From the NCBI GenBank assembly GCA_016839405.1, contig JAEOUJ010000162.1:1-14632 (forward strand): a DNA stretch of 14,632 bases, written 5' to 3'. Each line of letters opens with the position of its first letter. The stretch's first letter is position 1. Shown piece by piece: positions 5,950 through 14,607 of this stretch. Source of the DNA: Candidatus Gerdarchaeota archaeon. Its GTDB lineage: Archaea > Asgardarchaeota > Heimdallarchaeia > JABLTI01. The notes below the pieces were generated by a model. It worked only from the letters and a program-made list of their open reading frames with translations. It made no database searches and was not told the DNA's origin. A program made the translations under genes and the position numbers.

Positions 5950-6809
5950 GAAGAATTTTACCTTTACCAAAAACAAAAGTAAGAGAAATGCTAACAAATT
6001 TCATGATTGAAGATGAAGGATATGGGGATATAACATCGGAGATTCTGTTTCCAGTTGATAAACAAGCGCAAGCAAGAATTTTTACAAGAGAAGAGTGTAT
6101 CCTTTCTGGTGCTGTATTGTTACCAGAGATTTTTGAACCCGAAGGGTGTGAGGTAGTTCTTAAAGCGAATGATGGTGATAAATTAAAAGAAAATCAAGAT
6201 ATAGCCTTAATTTATGGTCCAATGAAAAAAATACTTCTAAGAGAAAGAGTTACATTAAATTTACTATCAAGGATGTGTGGCATAGCAACAAAAACTTGGT
6301 TATTTGTTAAACAGATACCTAAAGATTCACATACAGTCATCGCAGCTACAAGAAAAACAACTCCTGGATTGCGATTACTCGAGAAATACGCAGTTGCTTG
6401 TGGCGGAGGAGATACTCATAGATTGCGACTTGATGATATGGTTTTAATTAAGGATAACCATCGGGTTTTATTTAAATCAATAACAGAAGCAATCAAAGTG
6501 CTAAAAGCTCATCTTAGTTTCTCAAAGAAAATAGAAGTTGAAGTAGAAGATTTTGATTCTATGATTGAAGCAGTTAATGCTGGTGCAGATATAATAATGT
6601 TAGATAATATGGCTCCTGAAAAAATACTAGATGCAATTAAAATATTAAAAGAAAAAGGTTTGAGAGAAAAAATCATTCTAGAATTAAGTGGAGGAATCAA
6701 TGAAGAAAATCTTTCAAATTTTGCTAATTTAGGAGCAGATGTCATATCTTCTGGAGCATTAACACATTCTTATAGATCAATTGATCTCTCACTGGACATA
6801 ATTAAATAA
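5946..6809 (+). CDS. nadC: Nicotinate-nucleotide pyrophosphorylase (quinolinate phosphoribosyltransferase)
   Basis: A 287-residue NadC, which converts quinolinate and PRPP to nicotinate mononucleotide, CO2 and pyrophosphate, the step after NadA. Visible blocks: DEGYGDITSE (23-32) at the start; LRERVTLNLLSRMCGIAT (98-115) with the Arg-Glu-Arg pair; ATRKTTPGLR (134-143); LEKYAVACGGGDTHRLRLDD (145-164) with the Lys, His and Arg that bind quinolinate; MVLIKDNH (165-172); KIEVEVE (195-201) with acidic metal ligands; ADIIMLDNM (214-222); and the phosphate-binding ELSGGIN (246-252) and VISSGALTHS (266-275). All expected catalytic residues appear intact and the length is normal. The ATG overlaps the nadA stop codon, the usual arrangement for a two-gene operon. 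Confidence 0.96.
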   Translation: MRRILPLPKTKVREMLTNFMIEDEGYGDITSEILFPVDKQAQARIFTREECILSGAVLLPEIFEPEGCEVVLKANDGDKLKENQDIALIYGPMKKILLRERVTLNLLSRMCGIATKTWLFVKQIPKDSHTVIAATRKTTPGLRLLEKYAVACGGGDTHRLRLDDMVLIKDNHRVLFKSITEAIKVLKAHLSFSKKIEVEVEDFDSMIEAVNAGADIIMLDNMAPEKILDAIKILKEKGLREKIILELSGGINEENLSNFANLGADVISSGALTHSYRSIDLSLDIIK

Positions 6810-6888
6810 TTAATATAGATTAATTAAATTATCAATGCTTAATCCCAATATTAGAGACTGAAAAATCAGAATTTCTTCTTTTTATTGT
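6807..6888 (+). terminator. Dyad and pyrimidine tract ending the nadA-nadC operon
   Basis: A perfect 8-bp dyad (TAATTAAT / ATTAATTA, loop ATAG) at 6807-6826 overlaps the nadC stop codon. Downstream, a short CTGA/TCAG hairpin (about 6858-6869) precedes a T-rich tract at 6872-6885. The T-rich tract is the likelier terminator; the AT-only dyad may be chance. Confidence 0.4.
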
Positions 6889-6897
6889 CCTAATTCC

Positions 6898-6924
6898 TAG
6901 AACATTTGCATTTCTGCTGTTCTA
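6898..6924. repeat. Bulged hairpin / operator-like inverted repeat upstream of the macroglobulin-like gene
   Basis: Arms TAGAACA (6898-6904) and TGTTCTA (6918-6924) are perfectly complementary. Inside them a second short pair, GCA and TGC, closes a TTTC loop, leaving a three-base bulge on one side. Half-site centres are 20 bases apart, two helical turns, as in many dimeric repressor sites. It lies 85 bases before the start of the next gene. Confidence 0.45.
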
Positions 6925-6995
6925 ATCTATGGTATCTTATAGGATTAAGATGATAATAAATCACTACTAATTAGTTTAATTAATTTGATTTGGTT

Positions 6996-6999
6996 GGAG
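6996..6999 (+). promoter_or_regulatory. Ribosome binding site deciding the macroglobulin-like start
   Basis: GGAG lies nine bases before ATG 7009. It sits inside the longer TTG-started reading frame, which argues against that upstream start. Confidence 0.6.
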
Positions 7000-7008
7000 A
7001 ACGAGCTT

Positions 7009-10000
7009 ATGAAAACAAGAAATATAGGTTTGAGATTTTTAGGTTTTTTACTTATAATTATAACTATAACAACACTATTTTGGAATCTTAATAATTTAGT
7101 TAATGGATCAAGTGATCAGACAATTTCAAATATAGATAGTTTGCAAACAAATGATAGAATTTCTGATTCATTTAGTTTAAAACCAGCTCCAAGTATTGAT
7201 TCTTTTTTTGAAGAATATGATCAAGGTTTTATTCATACTGAAAGTTCATTACCCAATGAACAAACTAATGAAGAATATAATAGCAACTCAATTTTATATG
7301 AATATGATGAAAATTTAGTTGCTAATATTGATCTATCAAAGTTAGCCTATGGTGTAAGCGAACTTGTTGAATATATAGTTCAAGTATCCAGTAATTTTGA
7401 TAAAGCATCAAATTATCCTCTTAGAATTTTGATTATTGAAGGAGACAATTACTATTATTGGTATACAGGATATGGTGATTATACCATTGTTAGCGATCAA
7501 TATGTTATAACAAATTCAGATGGTATTTTTTATGGCTCTTTTCTCCCATCTAAAGATGGTACATACACAATTTTAGTTATTCCTTATTTGGTTAGAGATT
7601 ATCCTATTGCTAGAAGAGTTGTTACAGTATCGCCAATCAGTGCTTTTTGGCGTGTTCCATATTCAGCTGTTAAACAAGTAAATACAATATCTTATGTTTT
7701 AGTTGCCAATACAACAGATTTCACACCTGTGGCTAATGTTAATGTTAGTTTATATATTGAAAATTGGTGGGGTCTACCTATTGATAATAATACCACAAGA
7801 AGAAAACTCTTTACTGGATTAACATCAAATGAAGGGATAATAGTACTGAATTATATTTTAGATGAGTTTGCTGATGGACTTTCAACCTTAATTCTAATCG
7901 CTGAATTCGAGGGTTCTCAAATCGAATTAATAAACTACGTTTGGTCATATTATGATTATTATTATCAAACTAATAATGAATATCAATTATATAAATTCAT
8001 AACAACATTAGATAAACCCATCTATCAACCAGGTGATATAGTTAAAGCTAGGACTTTGGTTCTCATAGATGATTATTGGAAAGTAACAAAAGAACCACTT
8101 ATTAATTCTAATGTAGAAATAAAATTTGTAAGTCCATCTGGGTTTATACTTTATCATCGAGAAGTAACTACAAATGAAAATGGACTTTTAGAATGGACTT
8201 ATCATTTTGATTCTGAAGCTATAATTGGTAATTATGTTTTAGTATTTACAAAAGAATCATCGACCGAGAAAGTAATTATTGAGTTAGATAACTATGTAAA
8301 ACCAGATTTTCGTGTAAATATCAATTTAGAAAGTGAGTATGTAGAACCAAGAGAGAAAATAAAGGGAACAATAATAGCAGAATATTACTTTGGAAAACCA
8401 GTGCTTGGTTCGGTTGTTATAGAATTTCTTTATTATGACATAGTTATGGATTCAATTGAGGGAAGCTTAAACTCAAATGGTGAATTTTATTTTGAATGGC
8501 AAGTTCCTAGAGATAATCCATTTGATGAGCCAATTGAAGCTTTAGTTGTGAAAGCATCTGTAACCGATCCAATAGATCGAATTGTGTCAGCTCAAAGGGA
8601 TATTGTATGTAATTCTGAGTTAATTGCTTATTTCTGGACATATCCTTGGGAGTTATTTCAACGAGGTGATGAAATTAGAGCAAATTTCTATGTATATCAA
8701 TTGAGTGTTAGAAATAGCTATTATTGGTATTCATGGAATCCTGTAAATAATGCAGATATAACTTTGAAAATCTTTGGTTTGAATAGATTTGAACAAAAAA
8801 TTGAGCTCTTTTCTCTTGAATCAGAAACTAATTATTATGGCTCTGGAAGTATCCTTTTCACTATTCCGGAGGAATATTATGATAGCTATAAAAATTATGT
8901 ACTTGATTTAGTTGTTAGTACATCTGATGGAAGAAACACAATAACAAGTCAATCATTATCATTAGCCATAATTGAAACTCAAATTGAATTGAATCCATCA
9001 ACTAACATTAATCCAGGTGACGATTTAACATTAACAATTTCTGTTATTAATACAGAAACAAATCAACCTGAAACTGCTTCTATATCTGTTTACATCATGG
9101 ATGCTGAATATGACACACTTTATTACACTTGGGATTATATATTAACTGACACAGAAGCATTTTCAATAAGTTTGACTGAATTTGCTCCTACAGGTAGATA
9201 TAGAATTAATACATATTGCCGAATTTTAAACTCGTTTTCAGATAAATACTCCCCTCGCTATTCAAGTCGTCATTTGACATTCATTGTAGGTGATGATTAT
9301 TCTTTATCAATACAAACAGATAAGGAAGAATATACATCAATGGAAGAAATAGTAATTACTGGACAATTAAATGGAATAACTAACTTGCCAATTGTATTAG
9401 AATTTTCCAAAAGAGGTATCTATGATATCGTAACGCTTGATTCTTCTACTACTGAGTTCTTAATAACTTTAAATGACATCAATAATTTAGGTCCACGATT
9501 AACAATTTTTGCCTATGCAATAACTATAACAGGCATCATCCTAGAAGCAGTTGTTGTTGTAGAAATAAGTAAAGAAATCAATATTTCTATTGAAACTGAT
9601 AAGGAAATCTACGAACCTGGTGATACTGCTGAAGTAACAATTATAGCAAAAGATGAAAATGAAGAATCAATTGATGTTTTAAGTGTATTCTCGTTAATTG
9701 ATTCCTCAATTTTTGCAGTAAAAGAAGATGCTATGTCTGAAGAAGCTTATTTTGAAGAAGAACAATATTGGTCACAATTATCAACTCGTTGTTCTTGGAC
9801 TGCCCCAATGACATTTTGGTGGTATTGGTGGATGTTGGAGGATGTGTACTATTTCACATATACAACATTTCCATATAATGAATATGATGTTTTACAAACA
9901 TTTGGAGGAGGGGAAGTAGGTGCACATCCAGAATTTGAAGGTGAAATAAGGGATAATTTACCAGAATCGGCTAATTGGTTACCTGAATTAGAAATTGTTG

Positions 10001-12951
10001 ATGGAGAAATTTCATTTGAAGTTCCCCTACCTGATAATATTGGTGAATGGACAATTAGATTATTTAGTTATGCTAAAGGATTAGGCTTAATTACTAAAAA
10101 GACTTTCAAAACCTTTCTACCATTTTTTGTAGATCTTAAGATTCCAAATGGTGTTGTTCAAGATAATGTGATAAAAATACAAGGAATTGCTTATAATTAT
10201 CTTGAGGATAGTAGCTTAGTAGAATTAACACTAGATATTGAAGGTTTAATACTTTTAAATAGTCCAGTTCAAGAAATTATTGTTCCAAAAGATTATCTAG
10301 TAGAAGTAACTTGGTCAGTTTATTGTATTGATTTTGGTGAAATAAATACAATATTGACTGCAATTGCTACAATTGAAGATGATTATTGGTTTGATGGTAT
10401 ACAAAAACCATTAAGAATATCTCCAAATGGTGTTTCTAAAGAATTTATTCAAAGTGGTTTTCTAAATGAATCTGAAGAAATATCCTTTGACATTTATGCA
10501 GAAAGTATCTATACCAATGCAGAATTAATTATATCTCCTGGAATAATGGAAACAGCTATAACCTCTTGGAATAGATTAATTGGTTACCCCTATGGATGTA
10601 TTGAGCAAACAATATCAAAGGTATTCCCTGATGTAATGATTTATCATTATCTTAATGATACAGGACAACTTACTGATGAGATTAAATTTGAATTGGAGAA
10701 TATGCTTCAAGTAGGTTTATCAAAAATTGCTTCTAATCAAAATCCAGATGGCGGGTGGGGTTGGTGGTATGAAGATTCTTCTCAAAATTATATGACAGCT
10801 GTTGTTTTATATGGTTTAGGATTAATGAGTAATCTTGGTTTTGAATTATCAACATCTCATTTACTTGCTGGAATTAATTTTATGATTAACCAACAGAAAT
10901 TTGATGGAAGCTTTGAATCGACTACATGGCGATTAGATGATTTTTCATTTACAGCATATGTTATTCGATCGTTATTAGCGAACAAACTATACTCAGCATC
11001 ACAAATCAATGCAATACAAGATGCCATAGATTATTTCAAATCTAAATGGCAAAGTACAAGCTCAATTAGAAATCCTTATGCAGCTGCTTTATTTGTTGAA
11101 TCCACTTTTGGCACAAGTTTTTATGACTCATCATTTGTAGATGATTTAATTACTTATATCATTTCAGAAGCAATAATTGAAGATGATGGAATAAGATGGG
11201 AAATAGAAACAGAACAATACTATCGAGCTTTGGGTGGCACAGTAGAAACCACCGCTACAGTAATCACTGCATTAACAATAAAGGATTTCATGACCCACTA
11301 TACAATTATTAGAAATGCAATAACATGGTTAATGGGACAACAGAACTACTGGGGTTGGGGAAATACAGCTGATACATCAGCAGCTATTAAAGCAATTGTA
11401 ACTGTAGCTCAATTTAGTTCAGATCCTATAGAATGTCTAATTGATTTGAAATTAAATAGTTGGACAGAACAAGTTATTTTTAATGAAAGTGAAAGCTCAT
11501 ATTTGACAGCTGAAATATTTAAATTAAATCAAAATCTAATCATAGGTGCTAATACTCTACAATTGAATCAAACTGGCTCAGGACAAATCTATTACTTCTT
11601 TATCGTTAAACAAATTCTTAGAAGTGATTTATCTATTCATATTACTGATCCTATAACAGTAGCTTCAGGTGAAATTTTTATTGTGCCTATTTCTTTACAT
11701 CATGATTCAACTGTAGTTTATCCTGTTAATATCTTAATAACTAGTTTAGATTCTGATTTTGATATTATAGGATCTTCATCTCAATCTCTACAAGTTCTTT
11801 ATGATGATGAGCTAATTGAATTTTCATATTATGCTCCAACAGAACCAGGAACTTATACATTAGCTGGTTTCAATGTAATTTACCAGTTCGCAGATGAAAC
11901 TCTCACTGATGTTTCTGATGGAATTGTTAGGAAAATAATTGATGAAATAATAATAATCGTTGAAGAAAGCTCTAAAAGTCTATTTGAGCAAAAAATGATT
12001 CTAAACCAATTCCAAGAACAATTTATTACAGAGTCAAATAATTATGATTTAACAATTTCTCGAGAGTATTCTAAAACATCTAATATACACAAAGGAGACA
12101 TTATTGATGTATTTATTTCAATTGAAAATGATTGGGAAGAAAAGGAATTTGCTATGATTGAATATGATATTCCTACAGGTTTAGAGATTATTGAAAGCTC
12201 TCTTAATTCAATTGATTCGCTAGTAGATTATTCATTAACACAAAGTAGACTTACTTTATTCTTTTTAAAACTAAATCTTGGAGTAACCTCATTTCAATTT
12301 AAATTAACTGTTTTGAATATTGCCTCTTCAATATCATTACCAGTCATGCTATCATCAATGTATGATTCTTGGATAATTAAAAGTAATGCTCAAGTTTTAG
12401 GAGATTTCAATGTTAGAATTGATCCAAACACTGGTTTACCAAAAATAGATGCTCTCAAACCTATATTTATGTCTAATACAATTAAATTGAAGGAAGCAAA
12501 TAGAGCCTATGACGTATCTGTTGATGTTATTGCTAGTGATAATGATGATGTTGAATCTGTTCAAATATTATTCTGTGGTAAAGATGGAAAATGGCAAACT
12601 AAAGATGGTATAGCTTTAGAAATTCTTGAAGATGGCAGTCAAAAATTCGCAGTATCACTTGGTTTATTTGAAAATGAAGAATTAAGATATATCATAGCAA
12701 TTGAAGATGTTTCTGGTAATGTTTTATATACTAATATTTCAACAATCATAATCCCCGCTATTACTACAACATTTATTTTCATAGTTATAGCAATTTTAGT
12801 TGCTTTTGCTTTTGCTTCAGCAGTATCTATTCCAACAGCAAAACTCCGTCCCAAAAAAGAAGCTTACAAGATATTTGAGGATGATAGAAATACAATCTTT
12901 CAAGACAGCAATGATGAAGAAACATTAAATCTAGAGAATTTAAGAAAATAA
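7009..12951 (+). CDS. Membrane-anchored alpha-2-macroglobulin-like thioester protein
   Basis: A 1980-residue surface protein of the alpha-2-macroglobulin/TEP/complement C3 superfamily. Start ATG 7009 is chosen over an in-frame TTG at 6985 because GGAG at 6996-6999 is correctly spaced and a signal segment (residues 10-25, FLGFLLIIITI) follows. Multiple MG-type beta domains fill the first 900 residues, with the family signature DKPIYQPGD at 335-343 and the related DKEIYEPGD at 864-872. An aromatic-rich insert (about 914-960) precedes FGGGEVG and IRDNLPES (980-987), the family's conserved block after the bait region. The thioester site is GCIEQ, Cys1197 to Gln1200, the CxEQ form; an alpha-helical toroid with DGGWGWW (about 1247) follows to about 1470, then beta domains. 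A C-terminal membrane segment (1912-1941) and a 39-residue basic/acidic tail anchor it. Known relatives trap proteases and bind targets covalently; a cell-surface defensive role is inferred. No lipobox cysteine is present. Confidence 0.88.
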   Translation: MKTRNIGLRFLGFLLIIITITTLFWNLNNLVNGSSDQTISNIDSLQTNDRISDSFSLKPAPSIDSFFEEYDQGFIHTESSLPNEQTNEEYNSNSILYEYDENLVANIDLSKLAYGVSELVEYIVQVSSNFDKASNYPLRILIIEGDNYYYWYTGYGDYTIVSDQYVITNSDGIFYGSFLPSKDGTYTILVIPYLVRDYPIARRVVTVSPISAFWRVPYSAVKQVNTISYVLVANTTDFTPVANVNVSLYIENWWGLPIDNNTTRRKLFTGLTSNEGIIVLNYILDEFADGLSTLILIAEFEGSQIELINYVWSYYDYYYQTNNEYQLYKFITTLDKPIYQPGDIVKARTLVLIDDYWKVTKEPLINSNVEIKFVSPSGFILYHREVTTNENGLLEWTYHFDSEAIIGNYVLVFTKESSTEKVIIELDNYVKPDFRVNINLESEYVEPREKIKGTIIAEYYFGKPVLGSVVIEFLYYDIVMDSIEGSLNSNGEFYFEWQVPRDNPFDEPIEALVVKASVTDPIDRIVSAQRDIVCNSELIAYFWTYPWELFQRGDEIRANFYVYQLSVRNSYYWYSWNPVNNADITLKIFGLNRFEQKIELFSLESETNYYGSGSILFTIPEEYYDSYKNYVLDLVVSTSDGRNTITSQSLSLAIIETQIELNPSTNINPGDDLTLTISVINTETNQPETASISVYIMDAEYDTLYYTWDYILTDTEAFSISLTEFAPTGRYRINTYCRILNSFSDKYSPRYSSRHLTFIVGDDYSLSIQTDKEEYTSMEEIVITGQLNGITNLPIVLEFSKRGIYDIVTLDSSTTEFLITLNDINNLGPRLTIFAYAITITGIILEAVVVVEISKEINISIETDKEIYEPGDTAEVTIIAKDENEESIDVLSVFSLIDSSIFAVKEDAMSEEAYFEEEQYWSQLSTRCSWTAPMTFWWYWWMLEDVYYFTYTTFPYNEYDVLQTFGGGEVGAHPEFEGEIRDNLPESANWLPELEIVDGEISFEVPLPDNIGEWTIRLFSYAKGLGLITKKTFKTFLPFFVDLKIPNGVVQDNVIKIQGIAYNYLEDSSLVELTLDIEGLILLNSPVQEIIVPKDYLVEVTWSVYCIDFGEINTILTAIATIEDDYWFDGIQKPLRISPNGVSKEFIQSGFLNESEEISFDIYAESIYTNAELIISPGIMETAITSWNRLIGYPYGCIEQTISKVFPDVMIYHYLNDTGQLTDEIKFELENMLQVGLSKIASNQNPDGGWGWWYEDSSQNYMTAVVLYGLGLMSNLGFELSTSHLLAGINFMINQQKFDGSFESTTWRLDDFSFTAYVIRSLLANKLYSASQINAIQDAIDYFKSKWQSTSSIRNPYAAALFVESTFGTSFYDSSFVDDLITYIISEAIIEDDGIRWEIETEQYYRALGGTVETTATVITALTIKDFMTHYTIIRNAITWLMGQQNYWGWGNTADTSAAIKAIVTVAQFSSDPIECLIDLKLNSWTEQVIFNESESSYLTAEIFKLNQNLIIGANTLQLNQTGSGQIYYFFIVKQILRSDLSIHITDPITVASGEIFIVPISLHHDSTVVYPVNILITSLDSDFDIIGSSSQSLQVLYDDELIEFSYYAPTEPGTYTLAGFNVIYQFADETLTDVSDGIVRKIIDEIIIIVEESSKSLFEQKMILNQFQEQFITESNNYDLTISREYSKTSNIHKGDIIDVFISIENDWEEKEFAMIEYDIPTGLEIIESSLNSIDSLVDYSLTQSRLTLFFLKLNLGVTSFQFKLTVLNIASSISLPVMLSSMYDSWIIKSNAQVLGDFNVRIDPNTGLPKIDALKPIFMSNTIKLKEANRAYDVSVDVIASDNDDVESVQILFCGKDGKWQTKDGIALEILEDGSQKFAVSLGLFENEELRYIIAIEDVSGNVLYTNISTIIIPAITTTFIFIVIAILVAFAFASAVSIPTAKLRPKKEAYKIFEDDRNTIFQDSNDEETLNLENLRK

Positions 12952-12957
12952 TATTAT

Positions 12958-12991
12958 CTTTTCTTCTTTTTTTTTCCAAAATTTGTTTTTT
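12958..12991 (+). terminator. T-tract terminator after the macroglobulin-like gene
   Basis: T-rich sequence with a run of nine T (12967-12975) and another of six (12986-12991) begins within ten bases of the stop codon, a strong archaeal termination signal. Confidence 0.65.
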
Positions 12992-13005
12992 AACATGACA
13001 TAATA

Positions 13006-13060
13006 GTTTTAAAGAGTAAAGTATTTTTTTTCTCAATTAATCTTTAATTGATCATCGGGG
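13006..13060 (+). promoter_or_regulatory. Fumarase operon promoter, operator-like dyad and ribosome binding site
   Basis: GTTTTAAAG at 13006-13014 is a TATA-like box predicting a start near 13035. A perfect dyad, arms TCAATTAA and TTAATTGA around TCT (13033-13051), covers that start. GGGG at 13057-13060 lies eight bases before ATG 13069 and may act as a weak ribosome binding site. A repressor at the dyad would block polymerase loading. Confidence 0.4.
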
Positions 13061-13068
13061 AAAAAATA

Positions 13069-13956
13069 ATGGAATTTGCTCCTATAATTGAAAAGGTGGC
13101 TTTTAATCTTTTAAAGTGTGCAGCAACTGAATTGCCAGATAATGCAGTTAAAGCAATTAAAGATGCTTATAAAAATGAAACTAATCCAGTTGGTAAAAGC
13201 CAATTAGAAGCCATTATTAAGAATTTTGAAACAGGTGCTAAATTATGTATCCCAATGTGTCAGGATACAGGCATCCATATTTACTATGTTGAAATAGGTG
13301 CTGATTGCCCTATTAAAGACTTAGGAAAAATTAAAGATGCACTAACTAATGCATCAAAGAAAGCTACAAAAGAGGTTCCTATGCGACCAAATGCTGTAGA
13401 TCCTTTTGGCAGTAATTCTGGAGATAATACAGGAAGATATATCCCTTGGATTAATTGGGAAATAGTTCCTGGCAATAAAATCAAAATCACCGCTTTTCCA
13501 AAAGGCGGCGGTAGTGAAAATATGAGTACAGTTAAAATGCTAAAACCTGGTGTAGGCATTAAAGGAGTTATGAAAGAGGTAGTCGATTGGATGATTTTTG
13601 CAGCAGGCCAACCTTGTCCTCCTACTGTTGTAGGTGTCGCAATAGGTGGTGGTGCTGATATTGCCATGAAGCTTGCTAAGAAACAATTAATGCGGCCTAT
13701 TGGTGAACCTCATCCACAAAAGGAAGTTGCTGAAATAGAACAAAAATTGAAGGAAGCGATAAACACAACTGGTATTGGACCTATGGGTTTAGGTGGAAAG
13801 ACAACATGTTTAGCAGTGCATATGGATTATGCTCATAGACATCCAGCTTCTTTACCAATGGCGATTTCCGTTCAATGTTGGGCAGCAAGACAATCTGCTG
13901 CTGAAATAAGCCCAGATGGGAAAGTTAAGTATTTACATCATAAAATCAAGGAGTAG
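13069..13956 (+). CDS. Class I fumarate hydratase, alpha subunit
   Basis: A 295-residue alpha subunit of the two-part 4Fe-4S fumarase, which interconverts fumarate and L-malate in the citric acid cycle or its reductive branch. ATG 13069 is chosen because an in-frame TTG at 13048 would put the operator-like dyad inside the gene and the family begins near this Met. Cluster cysteines are Cys64 in PMCQDTGI, Cys183 in QPCPPTVVG and Cys247 in GGKTTCLAVH. Other family blocks are DPFGSNSGDNTG (111-122), FPKGGGSENMS (143-153), GVAIGGGADIAM (189-200), GIGPMGLGG (235-243) and HRHPASLP (257-264). Length and motifs are complete. The related L(+)-tartrate dehydratase alpha subunit has a similar pattern, so fumarase is the likeliest but not the only substrate assignment. 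The beta subunit gene follows seven bases later. Confidence 0.92.
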   Translation: MEFAPIIEKVAFNLLKCAATELPDNAVKAIKDAYKNETNPVGKSQLEAIIKNFETGAKLCIPMCQDTGIHIYYVEIGADCPIKDLGKIKDALTNASKKATKEVPMRPNAVDPFGSNSGDNTGRYIPWINWEIVPGNKIKITAFPKGGGSENMSTVKMLKPGVGIKGVMKEVVDWMIFAAGQPCPPTVVGVAIGGGADIAMKLAKKQLMRPIGEPHPQKEVAEIEQKLKEAINTTGIGPMGLGGKTTCLAVHMDYAHRHPASLPMAISVQCWAARQSAAEISPDGKVKYLHHKIKE

Positions 13957-13963
13957 ATGAGAA

Positions 13964-14575
13964 ATGGCAGAATATGAATTAAAAACACCTATTCCAGAAG
14001 AAGAAATTCGTAAATTGAAAGCTGGTGATATAATCTACATTACAGGTATAGTTTATTTGTCTAGAGATGAAGCTCATTTGCGTGCATTGGAATATGCAGA
14101 AGAAGGTAAAGAATTACCTTTAGATTTCAAGGGTTTAGCTCTCTTCCATTGTGGTCCTATTGTACAAAAAGATGAAAAGGGTGAGTGGCAAGTAGTAGCA
14201 GCTGGACCAACAACTTCATCTAGAATGGAAATATTCCAAGATAAATACATCGAGAAATTCAGAGTTAGTGTAGTAATTGGTAAAGGTGGAATGTTTGAAC
14301 GAACAACTGCTGCTATGAAAAAATATGGTGCGGTTTATGGTGCATTTACTGGTGGGGCTGCAGTTTTAGCTGCAAACGCAGTTAAGAAAGTAAAAGGTGT
14401 TGAATGGTTGGATTTAGGTACACCAGAAGCTTTGTGGATTTTTGAGGTAGAACGATTTGGTCCATTAATAGTTGCTATTGATAGTCATGGAAACAATTTA
14501 TTCAAACAAGTATCAGAAGAAGTACAGAAAAATAAGTCAAAAGTTTATGATATAATAGGAATTAAGGAAGAATAA
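13964..14575 (+). CDS. Class I fumarate hydratase, beta subunit
   Basis: A 203-residue beta subunit that pairs with the preceding protein to form the active hydratase. It matches the C-terminal half of one-chain class I fumarases. Visible blocks are [21 protein letters not shown] (18-38), LFHCGPIV (60-67), AGPTTSSRM (80-88), VIGKGGM (104-110), [17 protein letters not shown] (121-137) and the terminal [16 protein letters not shown] (165-180). The AGPTTSSRM and GKGGM segments are the catalytic and substrate-binding parts in the family. An AAGGAG ribosome binding site (13948-13953) overlaps the end of the alpha gene and sits ten bases before this ATG. The seven-base gap shows an operon that keeps the two chains in equal supply. 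Confidence 0.93.
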   Translation: MAEYELKTPIPEEEIRKLKAGDIIYITGIVYLSRDEAHLRALEYAEEGKELPLDFKGLALFHCGPIVQKDEKGEWQVVAAGPTTSSRMEIFQDKYIEKFRVSVVIGKGGMFERTTAAMKKYGAVYGAFTGGAAVLAANAVKKVKGVEWLDLGTPEALWIFEVERFGPLIVAIDSHGNNLFKQVSEEVQKNKSKVYDIIGIKEE

Positions 14576-14583
14576 GTTCAAAC

Positions 14584-14607
14584 TTTTTCTTCCTTCTTTT
14601 TCTTTAA
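14584..14607 (+). terminator. T-rich terminator after the fumarase operon
   Basis: A pyrimidine tract with three runs of four to five T begins about eight bases after the beta-subunit stop codon. It is of the same oligo-T type seen after the other plus-strand genes. The remaining 25 bases to the window end show nothing more. Confidence 0.5.

Noticed and set aside
6509..6745. 78-codon minus-strand open frame inside nadC
   Set aside because: Antisense shadow of conserved nadC codons; no ribosome binding site or family signal.
6985..7008. TTG at 6985 as start of the macroglobulin-like protein
   Set aside because: The GGAG ribosome binding site lies inside this extension, and the eight extra residues would precede a normal signal segment.
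12639..13036. Two overlapping short minus-strand frames over the end of the macroglobulin-like gene and the next intergenic region
   Set aside because: They mirror the hydrophobic anchor codons and T-tracts on the other strand and have composition typical of shadows.
13048..13068. TTG at 13048 as start of fumarase alpha
   Set aside because: It overlaps the dyad and precedes the GGGG ribosome binding site; family members begin near the ATG at 13069.
13284..13667. 127-codon minus-strand open frame inside the fumarase alpha gene
   Set aside because: It is fully antisense to a complete, well-conserved enzyme gene, and its translation is a Pro/Ile/Leu-rich shadow with no domain.
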